64,000 bases of DNA, taken from positions 2,539,336 through 2,603,335 of the forward strand of contig CM024174.1 in assembly GCA_013433145.1 (NCBI GenBank). The letters are read 5' to 3'. Positions within the stretch are counted from its first letter, which is position 1. Each line of letters begins with the position of its first letter. The position numbers were made by a program, and so were the translations under genes. The notes beneath the pieces are model-generated. The model made no database searches. It saw only the letters and a list, made by a program, of their open reading frames with translations, and had not been told where the DNA came from. Of this stretch, positions 29,277-40,849 are shown one piece after another. Source of the DNA: Ascaris suum (taxonomy: Eukaryota; Nematoda; Chromadorea; Rhabditida; Ascarididae).

Positions 29277-32200
29277 TGTGAAAATTACGCACTTTGCTAG
29301 AATGAGGTGTTCATTTCGCTTGTCAGTGATATGAAATATTCGGTTAATATTGTCTCCCGAAATTATTACTAGTAAGGAGGGGATTGCTATGTTTTTAAAT
29401 AATTATTTCAATCCTCTATAATATATACAAAGCCCAAAGTTCAAATGTCGTTCTATTGAGCGAGCCGCCACTGAAAACATGCTTTACGGTCGGTGAAAAT
29501 ATTTGAAAAAAAAACTTTCATTATGTTTCAATTTTTACCTGTAAGTTTTATCTGAAGTTACTATCTTTAGGATTAGTAAATTCGTCATTGATGTTAGAAG
29601 TTTGCTGCAATGAGGTTGCACATTAGGAAGTACTCGTAGTGTGTTTATAATTGCTTAAAGGAGTGCGCTCACATAAATGAAAGCAATTTGAGTTGCGTCG
29701 GCGTCGTGCTCATTTATATTGATTTGTGTTCCGATCATAGACATACGATGATGGTAGATTAAATTTGAAAAGTGTTACTCATATGATAATGATGAGAGTT
29801 TTTGATCTTATTACTCACAGTTGAAGTCGATCGTTGACGAGTTGGCCGCCTTCGTATAAAGTCCTCGTATCAAAAAATATGCCAAATAGATTGCGACCTG
29901 TAAGAGGAGTATACCTTTCAAACTTATTCTATTTGCAATGATGCATCCTCGCAATTTTTATTGAGATATTTTAATTTGCACCTCGGTGATGTTTGTATTG
30001 AAAAAATTTTGAAGTAACGATTTATATGAGTAATGGATAAAAATGCTTCTTTGAATTCAGTTTAAGTTTTTTTTTTCGACGATGTGATTGCGAATTATAT
30101 TTCGTTGTGAGTTTGCTCATTTACTTTGAAGAAAGGTTTTTTTTGCGCTCTCGTTCGGATGTTTTTTGTGTCCTCTTGTATTTATATCATCTAATCTTCT
30201 CGTTTCGTCGTTTCTGCCTTCTTATCCTGGTCTTAGCCTCTCCGGACAAATCAGAAATTATGGGACCGGTACACAGACTTAAAAACTTACTAAACTAGCC
30301 ATTAAAACGAAACAAATGAGAGTGAAGGATGAAATTTAAAAAGCTACTAAAGGGAACGTCGATGAGAGCACGACAAAAAGTTTAGCGATGAGCTTGAGAA
30401 AATCGTTTGCTGTATAGAGGATGTTTTATTCAAGCATTTTATGAATGCGAACAATTTATATGAACCATTGAAACTTCATCTGAGAAATGCCGAAATTTAG
30501 TGTGATGAATATCATAACTAGAATTAATGAATATCGAGATTGGAATTCGAATTTGAATTGAATGAATAGAAAGTAGTAGTTAAACTAGGATTTCGATCTG
30601 GGAATTTATTTCTCTCGTAATTGTTCGTTCTCATAATCGCACCTTTTCTTTCTGTGAATTTCTTTTCGGACAGTGATTTGGGTGTTATTGTTTGGAAAAG
30701 AGTCGTTCTATTAAATACTGTGATGTTCATCATATTGATTTATACAGGGTTTTTCCTTGCTTTAGGAAATGAACAGATGGGTGGCACAACTTTGTTACGC
30801 TTGTAATTTGGAGAAACAGGAAGATGCTGAACCTTACGGTACATCACCAAATACCACTGTGCAACAAGGTTGTTTTATTATTTATTGTTTTATCTATATG
30901 CTTGTTGTATTTTTTTTCATTTCTTTTGCTCGAACTAACAATTACAATTATCGTTTAGCGTGAGTAGCACCAGCATTTCTAGGACTTGTTTTTTTATACA
31001 TTTGAAGTTGATTAAGAGGATGTTGTAGTTGTAGGATAGTATTGCGCTGGTGTCGAACTGCTTAGATGTTGAGTCGAGATCCAAGACTCGTACGTGCGGC
31101 GATTTACAGATCAGTACCTAGAGAAGTTTTAAATAGAAACATTTGAGAAGGTCATCCATGATTGAACAGGATAGCTGACGGGTTTGATATCGCATGGAAG
31201 AAGAGAAGTAAAGAAAAAAAGATCGTTATGTTAAATGGAATTGAGTCAGTAGTTTAATTTTTTTTCACACCTCCCGATCTTCTTTCACTTTGGTCGATAA
31301 GTAGATAGTTGATTCGTCGAATGCTTTGCAAATGAATATTTCTACATTTCTTGAAGGTGTGTGATCGATTCAAATTTTCAAAAATAGTTGGCTTATGGAA
31401 GAATCTCTTAACTTTGACGAATGTTAGAGGATAATTTTGTATATTGATAAGAGAATTTCCTCTTAATTAAGAAGTTTATGAGGCATCTCAGTTACGAAAA
31501 TTTTGATTGATGGGGTTAAACTTTTGCAGATACAAAAGTCGGTAACGTCGAATCGAGAAGCCGAGCGGATGGTGGTGATTGTTTAAGTGAGTTAAATGTG
31601 TGATCTACGTTGTTATTAAACCTCGCTCATCTAATATGTTCTATTTGTTAGGCTCCGAGCTATTATTCGAGTCTTTGATTGTATTTGTCGTCGGTTCACT
31701 AGGAACCAAATGCCGAAAGACGGAGATCACTGAAGACTGCATCCATCGATCTTTGTGGAGTTTTTTATGATCAATGTTGGCCTTCCTTTTTATATTTACA
31801 TGAATTATTATCCCATTTTGTCCATATATGTTTGTTGATGTTGACGGTCCTTGCAAAACTTATTGCTTTACAAAATTATAAGATTACAAGATGGTGATGA
31901 TTTTGTCGCCGCTAGAAATTTTATGATTTATAATGCAGTAACTTAATAGTAACGAAATTATGCTCCACTTTTTATTTGCACATTTTCATGAGCTGTATTT
32001 GAAAATACGTTTTTTTTGGGTCGTTCATTCGAATCGTTTGTCGAAACGCCATCCTCGGAAAGTTCGCTCGTTGAAACATTTTTGGATGAACACAATAAAC
32101 AGAAGAATGTAAGTTGCGATTTTTTAATGACAGTTTGTATTTGTAATGTCGTTGTTACTTTGAGGCAGTCTTATAATTAGGTTGATTTAGACTATGGCTT

Positions 32201-33541
32201 TGGTAAGTTGTTTTTATCAGGGGAAAGGAGGGGGGGGGGGGGTTAGTGTTGTGCTGTGTAACTTTTTTTATGGTATCTGATTCTAGAGGTCGCAGAGCTT
32301 AGATAATTTTTTTTTTGTATTTTTGCCATTCATTTTTTGAAAATTTTGTTCTAGGCACTTCACTGATGGCAGCGTAACTTATTGAAAGTCAGTTCTCTGT
32401 ATTTTCAACGGTTTTATTTGCCCATACAATTAAATTGTTGCCCAAAATTATTTTTAATTATTTTTAATTCATATTAATTCCGCAGTGGTTTGTACGTGGT
32501 TTATTCACAGTTATAGCCTCACACGTTTATAGGAACGACTAAGCATGGATATAGAATAGCTTGACTACTGAAAGCATTTTTTAAATTTTATTAATCGTTG
32601 TTTTTTTTTTCAATTCAGTTTTACTTGCTTTTATTTTTCATTTATTCTTTCAGTCCTTCGTTGGCTTAGCGAGCCTGCATATTTTTTGTGCTTGTTTTTA
32701 TTAGTTGCAATTGATGATGCTTCAGTCGGGCAATTATACGCTTCTCAAGAACTGTGGTAGTGGAACGGCACTAGCTGGTTGTGAAGATCAGAGGTCAAGC
32801 TCAGAAGAAAAACATATTCAAACAACTACGCATCCCTATATTCACCTCAAGAATTGCACATCCACCAGACCAACAGGTACTGTGAATTGCATCGAAACAG
32901 AATAATGGCTTCTCTATTGAATATTTTTTCGATTTTCGATGGAAATTTTATTGCAATTAAAGGCTTTCATAATTAAAGAACTTTGTTCTGGAAATTTTTG
33001 CTTAGTTCTCTTCTATTCTGATATAGATAGAAGTAATAATCAAAATAATGTTTCTCTGAAATCATCTGATGATTGATTTTCTTTCCGATCCTCCCTTATT
33101 AGTGTTATTTTTGTGTGTGTATGGGTTATCGGTCTTTTAATGATCATAGTTTGTAAATGAACTCTACCTATATGGATATCTAAGATATGGAAACGTTTTT
33201 ATTAAAAACAAATATTGAACAAAATTGACGTGCTGTGCAAAACGAAAGAATGCATTAACCCCTGAAACGTGCATCCTTAATGTTCATTGCGCTTTTTGTT
33301 CGTTTCTTAGCATTTTATTAATGTTCATTAGAAATTTCTAGTAGGTTTTAAGACCTCAGTGTTTTTTTAATGGATACGCGGAAGTTTTTGATATGTTTAA
33401 GTTAAGGTTGGTTTTTTGATTGATGGTAAGGGTGCATATAATGCGGAATACGCAATTTCTCACTTTGTTTCATCAAAAGCATTCAGAGGGGTGATCACAT
33501 TTTTGAGTAAATGGCTTTATTATTTTAGCACATACGCATAC

Positions 33542-33614
<73 letters not shown>

Positions 33615-36600
33615 GGGTGTGCCAGGCAAGCGTGTGAAAAACATTGTGTTGAGCCCATTTTCAGTTCCACTGAAATCGGGTGCGTCCTTTTGTAGATATC
33701 GAGGCGAATGGGAAATCTCGACATCAACGTAATGACTCAAGTGGCAGTTTGTCAGTATCGTCGAGTAGAGCAAGCTCTTCGGCTGATTCAGATTGTGCTC
33801 AAACGGATCTACCATCAAGAAACACACTGGAAAGTTTAGTTCCACCACCCAGGTTGGTGCTGAAATTCGCGGCTGGAAAGCATTTCTATTTATGATTAGC
33901 ATTGATGGGATAGAAATGCGAACTTGATGAAATCTAATCAATCATAAATACTTTCTTCTTTAGAGGCTATCTTCTTCTCCTCTTTCTTAGCACGGGTAAA
34001 TCTTGATTGAAAATATTCCACTTCATGGCGAAATGTTTAAGCTGAAAATAATTCGAAATAAAAATGAAGTTCATGCTGTTATTTGAGAGTTTATAGTTGT
34101 AACTATGTAATATGCTGGATAGAGATGCTATAAAACTTTATGCTAATATTTCGGCTCATTAAGCCATAATTTGAAAAGTACTGCAGAAAACATCTCGCCA
34201 TATGTTATAAAATTATGAACAGCTGCCATATTATATTTAGTGAAGGAATCTACATTCGAAGACCTGGGTGCACATTTCTTAGGCCTGTATCCAGAAGAAG
34301 GAAAAAAATCATGTGGTAAAAAGATTAGTGACGCAAACGTAAACGCTCATAAAGCCATAACTGTTAATCATTTACCTGGGAAAAACAGTATCCTCATATA
34401 GAATTCATATATTACTATCTTCGGATTTTTTTCGCGCAAGGAGCTAGCATGAAGTAGCTAAGCGCCCGCAGGATCCCTCGCAGTCGAGCATCTTTCCTAA
34501 GACTGCGAGATCGAGGTGGGAACCTCGATACATACTTACCTGTGCCACTGAGGACTTATTCAGTCGGCGGTGAGAGGACGTCATGAATACTGAGGTTGTG
34601 ATAATAGGTGCTAAGTGCTTGGCATTTGCATCGTTCCTTCACTAATATGATTTCAGTGAGCTTTATTCTGGAATATTGTAAAAAGCTTGCAGTTGTTGTG
34701 TTCGGTGCTTCCATCGTGTAGGGTGCTTATACGCATCTCTGTGCTCCTGTATAGGTAATTGGGAAGTGAATGAAATGACTGATTAACATGCATGGGGGGA
34801 GGGATGAGGTTAGGATGGGAGCGTTGTTTCAAATTTTGATTTTTTTTTATTATGCAAGATAGTGAATTAGAGATAAATAGAATCAAATTTTAGGCCGCCG
34901 AAGGGGACACATTTGAATGCACGCAAGGAGGACATCAGAGAAGAGTTGTTCGAAATTTATTCAAATGGTAACTTTATTCGCTTAATTAATTTTTAATGGA
35001 TTAGATCTCGTTTGGCGCTTTTAAATAAAATTGGACCTTATCTTTTCCCTTTAATGGTCGTGATCGCTACTCCGAGAATGTGTCAGGTGTTTGGTTGCTT
35101 TTTTTTTGTTTTGATCGTTTTACGAGGAAGAATTAATGATGGTCACGCCTTTATAGGTTTTTTCTTTGATACTGTCTAAAAATAGCAGTGGTTTCTAGCT
35201 GTAATATTTTCTTTGGATGTCGAATTCTGGTTGACGTTGTTTAGTTATTGAAGCGCGTTTTTTATTTCTTTTTCTTTTTCTGGCAACGCTGATAGCGTTG
35301 TAATGGTTCTCGATTGCATTTGAAGTGTTTTTTTCTTCTAGTGACTCTTTGGTGTAGCATTTCATTTGTTGTTCATCGTGTTCAGCGAATAGGTCAATTT
35401 TTTTAGTGGAGTGGGTTCAATGATGGCGTCATTGGGCATTGAATAGTTCCCACCCACCTATGAATGTTTCCATATTTATAATCGTGCATATGGGTCGATT
35501 AGTCCATGCTATTATTTCAGGTCCTTTCCATCTCGACCAGACATTGCCTCCGCCCCATCTTGATGAGATAGGCATCGAAGAGGATCACGGCTGGAGTGGC
35601 GAAACTATCAAGCCGTGAGTTGCTTGAAATATGTTGTCTTGTGTATATGCAAACATTGTAACAGTGAACTGTTTCCATGAGTTTCTACCGCTGTATGGTG
35701 TATGATCTAGATGAACTTCATGAACGATTAAGATTGCAGAAGAGATGGTCCCTGTGGTCTCAATTTAGGTTCGTGTCTTTTTTACCCGCTGATTTCGAAT
35801 TTTTGATGAACTGAAAACATACTGTGTATATAAATGTTTGTATATGCTCAGCTTATATGCTGACTGTTTAAAATTTAATTCGCATTCGTTTTAAGAGCAG
35901 AGAAGGTGTTGGAGTGTAGTGAGCCACAAGCTGGACCTTCATGGGAAGCTCCTTTGCCGTTCACGATGTCGAAAACCCCATCGAATAGAGTTGGACTGAC
36001 ACCTACTTTACCTTCAGATAGTCAACTGATTCCACCTAAGGTAGCATTTCCTTTGAAATGTTTTTTGCGGGACTTTATTCTTCTTCTTAATCATTTTTTG
36101 TCGAAACTTTATGCTTCTTTGTTCTCGCGTCTTGTTCTATTCTTCTTTGTCGTTCTCTTAAGTCGCCTTGTGGATCACATCGCATGAGTTAATCAGCAGT
36201 GTATTATTGCAACGATAAATTTTTCACTTTTTTGCAGTCAGTTAATACAAAACAAAAAAATTGCTGTCTTGGTGGAGCATCTCTTTACCTGCAGATAAAG
36301 AGAAGCACTCTTTACCTGAGAAGCACTCTGCTGAATATTAATCGACAGGCTTGAAGACAGCAAGTGGCTGTAGTTTTTCCACCTCCAAAGTTACGTCCAC
36401 TCTCGAAAAGCTTTTGTCGTTCTCGATCTCTCGGCGGTCAGGAGCTGACGGTATAAGCATGAATCAAAAACGTTAGTGTTATCTATAGGGATTATGTGTT
36501 AACATTTCTGTTTATTTTCTTTTGAAAGTATCCCGTGATTGCTGTGAAAAACGGGTGTTTTGAGTTTTAATACTTTATTCAGACAGAAAAGTAATTGATG

Positions 36601-39557
36601 GATCGTTAAGGTTTTTTTTGTTTTTTAGTTTTCGATGAATTCAAAGTCTGCATTGGAGCCGTGAAACGGTTTTCTGATTGGCTGCTTTTAGGTGGATAGG
36701 TCCTGCAAGCCTCATCGGAGAGGAGTAAGTGCTGATGAAACGAACGCTCCTACGTCTTCACTTGATCGTATCAACAGTTTTGTCAAACGGTCTGTTTTCT
36801 TTTTAATTTACAAAGCAGTCATATATATATATATAAGTTAAACACAGTTATAATATTACACATACAATTAGTATAATCTTGTGATAATATTAGTTGGAGC
36901 AGTCAGAGCTGTGTACAAGAGTAATATTTGAATTATCATAAAAATGCTCGCCGAAGATTTCTGTACAAGAATTATAAGTTAAATAGAAGTTGATTCCAAG
37001 TAAGAACACACAATTGTTTCTATTTCCATTGATTATGCACATAAAGAAGGTAATTGCAGCAATGATAAACATAGTTATTCTGGGCCTTGTCCACCTATTG
37101 TACAGCCAAGAAAATCAAGTGAAGGGAGCAGTCAGATGGGTTCGCCAAAGCCGAGACCAGCGGTGCCGCCGATACCACGCACCAATCCTCTGAACCGCAT
37201 TCAACGAGAACCTAAACCCCCGGTCAGTTTTTCTTGCTGTACTAAAATAGTTGATATTTCAGAATTCTTTTTAGTCCTGAATAATTTTTGAACGTTGCCT
37301 AAAATTTTTTTCTGGCTCATTTATTAAGTATTTCGAGCTAATGAGATTTAGCGAGTGCAGTGTTTGTGTCATATGACCCTATTTTTTAACCCAAAAATAC
37401 GTATTAGCCACTCTGAAACCCCAACCTTTAATGTTTCCAAGATTTCAGTACCTAAAAGCGCATAATGGTAATATTTGGAGTTGTACCGATGATAGTGAAC
37501 GGATTGCCTGAATCTTTCGAAATAGAAGCTATTAGCCATTCATTGTAAACGGAATTGTTGACTTCATTGCACAAAAATTGTAAAGCTTTTCCGCAATTAC
37601 CTGCAAATTTATTTCCGGAAGGAATTGTTCTTTGCATATGAGTCGTAATAGTTGAGTTGCATAATCTCTTAAAAAATTGCGCCAGTCGGCTGTTTAAAAA
37701 AATTAAGTATACCTCTGTTTGTATGGTTAATATTATAGCGAGTGGGGTGAAGGTGACCGGAATTATTTCTCTTATGGTAATGATTACATATAAATAACGG
37801 TTGTAAGTGATCAAAAGTCAAAATATATCTCCAAGGTGTTCCGAGGAGTTCAGTTTCTTGTTGCCAATATTGGAGGCATCAGGAATTCGGAAATATAGTT
37901 TCGGAGGTGCGAGAGATTCAAGGATGAAGTTTCGCTACTGTCAAAGATTCAATAATGACGTTTAGAGAGTGCCCGAAATTGAAAAATGCAGTTTCTATCG
38001 GTGCATCTGAAAACATAGATATAGGAGTTGCGTCGTGTGTGGATTTTGATATCTGCTGAGAGCATGTACGGCCATTCTATTGTTTGTTGTTTTTTCGATG
38101 ATGCTAATGAATTCTTACCACAGCTCTCCGTTATTTTTTCCTTCTTGTCGCCCGCTTTTATGAAAGTTATCTTGCAATACTTGACGATCCACTCAGATGA
38201 TATAAAAGATTTTTTTTTTTGCAAATCAGCGTTATATATATGCAACATGAGCCGGCAGACCCAATAAATTAATGCTTCCTTAAGTGCTTTAATTCGTTTG
38301 AAGCATAAAAGCAGTAGCGGGAATAGTACTGTATTCAGGCAGCCCTTCCTCCGCCACCAACCAGTCCTCCACCTTCAAGCGGAATGCTAGAATATTTCGA
38401 CCCAATAGAGGGAGTCACAGTGCTACGATCGGCGTCGGCGGCATCCGTAGCGGGAGAGGCGGGTGTTGCGAAAGTCGACGCACCAGCGAGAACGGCCCAT
38501 TCTGTTGAGTACGTGCTTATCGACGAACAGAGCACTAAGGTAGGTTATGCTCAAAATCGTTTTTCCCGTAAATATGAGGATGGGTTCGTTTTCGTGATCT
38601 ACGGGATGATTGTTCTACAAGGTAAGCAGATGATGATTTGTGTCCCACTTACCTGCGGGATGGTTCTCGTGGCAGGTTCATGAAGCTTAATTGCGTAAAG
38701 GTATCATTTTCGGTATAAAATTTTGAAAGGTGTGCAACGCATCTCGCTCGGAATCGACGAGAACATTTCGTTGTTTTTGTTGGTATTGGATCCTAAAGTC
38801 CTTGCTTGACCTATGGTGTGGAGGTTATTAGCCTAAATGTTTTTGTTCGAATGACATTGAAGAGTCCCAATGTGTTGATCGCATCTGAGTGATGTTGCTC
38901 GAAAAGTCGTAAATCCTGCAGGCCACTCAACGATCATTGAAGGTTCTGACCCATTTTGAATCCACAAAGACCATTTTACTGGCACTTGGAATACAAATCA
39001 CGAAACATTTGAGTTTTTATTGGCTCTTAATTAAATGTAGTGTATTTTAAAGTGTTAGGTATTTTTGAACCAGTGAGAGAGCAAACAACGATTGAAGTTC
39101 ATGGCCTTTCTTGTTCCTCTAATTTTCAGCGGTTGTTTTTTTATAGCGTTCGAGGTAAATAGGAGCTGCTGTTTGGAGGGATCTTTATTCAGATAAACGT
39201 CGTATTGTTGACCTCATATGTTACAGCTAAATATTCTTGGTGTGGCTCACCGACAACCATTCTTTGATAAGGACGAAAAATTTGTCGGTTGGTTTGGCAA
39301 CCGCTCCACCACAAAACTATAGGAAACGCTTTCAGTGGCCAGGTGTAGTCTGATCGAGCTGGGCTATGTGCACAACAGAATTAACCGGAGCCGGGCAGAA
39401 AATAATGGCCAAGTTTTGGATGGTCATCAAATACAGGTGGTATATTTTAAGACGTAAGGTGTTTTTGAGGGAGAGAGAGAGAAAACGATTTCAGGCGGTG
39501 TTCGAGGCGAATATGCAGCAGAGCGAGTTGCGTAGCATGGGCAAACCGCTCGGTTAA
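20138..39557 (+). CDS. soc-1: GAB/DOS-family PH-domain adaptor, SOC-1-like (15 exons)
   Basis: Exons: 20138-20278, 22049-22180, 23504-23623, 30766-30868, 31530-31586, 31993-32108, 32705-32876, 33696-33852, 34894-34967, 35521-35614, 35896-36040, 36692-36789, 37060-37222, 38339-38539 and 39495-39557. All phases agree, giving about 611 residues. Residues 20-145 form a PH domain: KWTRRYFVLRCG, a WIFSIHF strand, the SVLYLAASSEEEMN turn, and the conserved C-terminal Trp at 136 (MNRWVAQLC), as in GAB proteins. The rest is a disordered, Ser- and Pro-rich tail typical of docking adaptors. PPPRPPKG near 328-336 resembles the GAB site for the GRB2 C-terminal SH3 domain, and KPRPAVPPIPR lies at 500-510. 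SVEYVLIDEQST, with Tyr 582, matches the C-terminal GAB site for SHP2. Other candidate phosphotyrosines are YTLL, YIHL and LEYFDP. The family role is to link receptor tyrosine kinases to SHP2/PTP-2 and Ras signalling at the membrane. The third intron is 7.1 kb. The acceptor of exon 6 is the least certain junction. Confidence 0.88.
20761..21036 (-). other. Unexplained antisense open frame in intron 1 of the GAB-like gene
   Basis: The minus-strand frame of 91 residues is rich in charged and polar residues (KKICRVVRPLWPTRRLERR; WYHYPNGLNRWTEQLQ) and lies in a locally GC-richer patch, about 20.55-21.14 kb. No start context, splice partner or family was recognised. It could be a remnant of a mobile element or of an older gene. 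Confidence 0.25.
27361..27446. repeat. (TA)n microsatellite, about 86 bp
   Basis: A pure TA tract in the 7.1-kb third intron of the GAB-like gene. Confidence 0.98.
29189..29273. repeat. (TA)n microsatellite, about 85 bp
   Basis: A pure TA tract preceded by TA/TACA-rich sequence from about 29097, in the same intron as the array at 27.4 kb. Confidence 0.98.
32229..32242 (+). repeat. Poly-G tract
   Basis: A run of about 13 G in the intron after exon 6 of the GAB-like gene, preceded by GGGGAAAGGAGG. Confidence 0.85.
33543..33612. repeat. (TA)n microsatellite, about 70 bp
   Basis: A pure TA tract ending 83 bp before exon 8 of the GAB-like gene. It is the array closest to a coding exon. Confidence 0.98.
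34440..34640. repeat. GC-richer structured segment with two perfect hairpins
   Basis: Arms 34477-34485 (CTCGCAGTC) and 34501-34509 (GACTGCGAG) pair perfectly across 15 nt. Immediately after, 34510-34517 (ATCGAGGT) pairs with 34522-34529 (ACCTCGAT) across 4 nt. The segment lies in an intron of the GAB-like gene and is more GC-rich than its surroundings. It could be a dispersed repeat or a structured RNA; ACTTACCTG at about 34536-34544 is like the 5' end of U1, but the rest is not U1. Confidence 0.4.
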
Positions 39558-40849
39558 AACGCTCTCTTTGTTGTTCATTTTCGTTGTATTTTTAATTTAC
39601 CTGAAGAAGCAATTAGTGCATTGTCCATTACAAGATGAGTGCATCGAAGTAAGTGGGCAAAACTCCTCGGTTGAAGCGTTCTTTTTATGCCTAAGCTGAT
39701 CTTGTAAAATCTCACCTGAATTGGGTGGAAGCCGATTATTGTGTGTTGAAGGATTCCGAAGTAGGCCGATGTAGAGTCGCGAAAAAGTTATGAGGTTATT
39801 TGAAGAGAGTTTTGGCGAATTAACGTTATCTTCTTGGGCTATAGGGATATATATGCATTGCTAATGATGCAACTCAATCGGTAGAAGTGATTATTATTAT
39901 GTGGCCGTTGAGAGGGAGGGTGGAAATAATTCTTGAAAGTTTACGCAATCCACAAAAGCGTACGCAATCCATTCATTTAAATTCTTCTGTGTGAGTAAGT
40001 TATGTATACCCGTTTCTATTCGTTTTGACTTCTGTGTATCTTTTCTATCGATGAAATATTTGTTTCTTCGCGATTGATTTTTTTTAAACGATGAACTTGT
40101 TTTTATTCAGCTCTACTCTAGAAAATTTTTCCAGTGTACATTCACCTACACTGGTCTATGTTCGGTTTTCGCTGCCGTGTATTTTATTGCTCTTGTGTTA
40201 TTTAAAACTATTGCTGCCTTTAAAAGTAAAGCCGGTCATGTGAGAACGACTTTGTGTTTTCTTTGGATATTTTTCAGCGATTTGCCAGTTGTAGCGATAA
40301 TATTTGAAGCAATAAGATGTATCCAACAATAAAATTGTCTTGCGAACGCAGACGGCTGCCCTTCTTATACGAATGTGATGATAAAGAACCCTCTGCATGA
40401 AGTGACAGCACAACAAATAGAGATAATAAGAGGACGGATCGATAAAATGAAATTGACCAAGACTGTTGCAATTTTATTACGATGGCATCTGCTGTTCATC
40501 CAGTTAGGAGAGATTGATCCAGTTAGATCCATTGTACATCGCAGTGATATTTACTGAAACTTTTCAAGGAATTCCCGTCTGTAATTTTTGTCCGTTGGAG
40601 TTGCAGTCTTAATTACGAACACCGGGATTCGACTAAGAATTTGAAAGATATATGAGAAATCGCACTGCCAAGAAATTTCAAAAGCGTGCTGTTTTTAAAA
40701 CTCTCTGTTCATTTCCAGTGCTATGAAAAGCCAACGGAAATTTCGATTAAAAGATATTTGACTTCCCTTCCTCCCCCCCCCCCCCAACTCCCTTAAGAAC
40801 TTCGCTGTTAAATATATCCCGTATCACGCATGCATGCCCATCTCCGCTT
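39558..40849. other. Spacer after the GAB-like gene
   Basis: No gene seen. Several short frames occur on both strands, without splice partners. A poly-C tract of about 14 nt lies at 40774-40787, just before the minisatellite. Confidence 0.5.

Noticed and set aside
34536..34544. U1 snRNA-like 5' end (ACTTACCTG)
   Set aside because: The downstream sequence lacks the U1 stem-loops and Sm site; a 9-nt match is also a reversed donor consensus and expected by chance.
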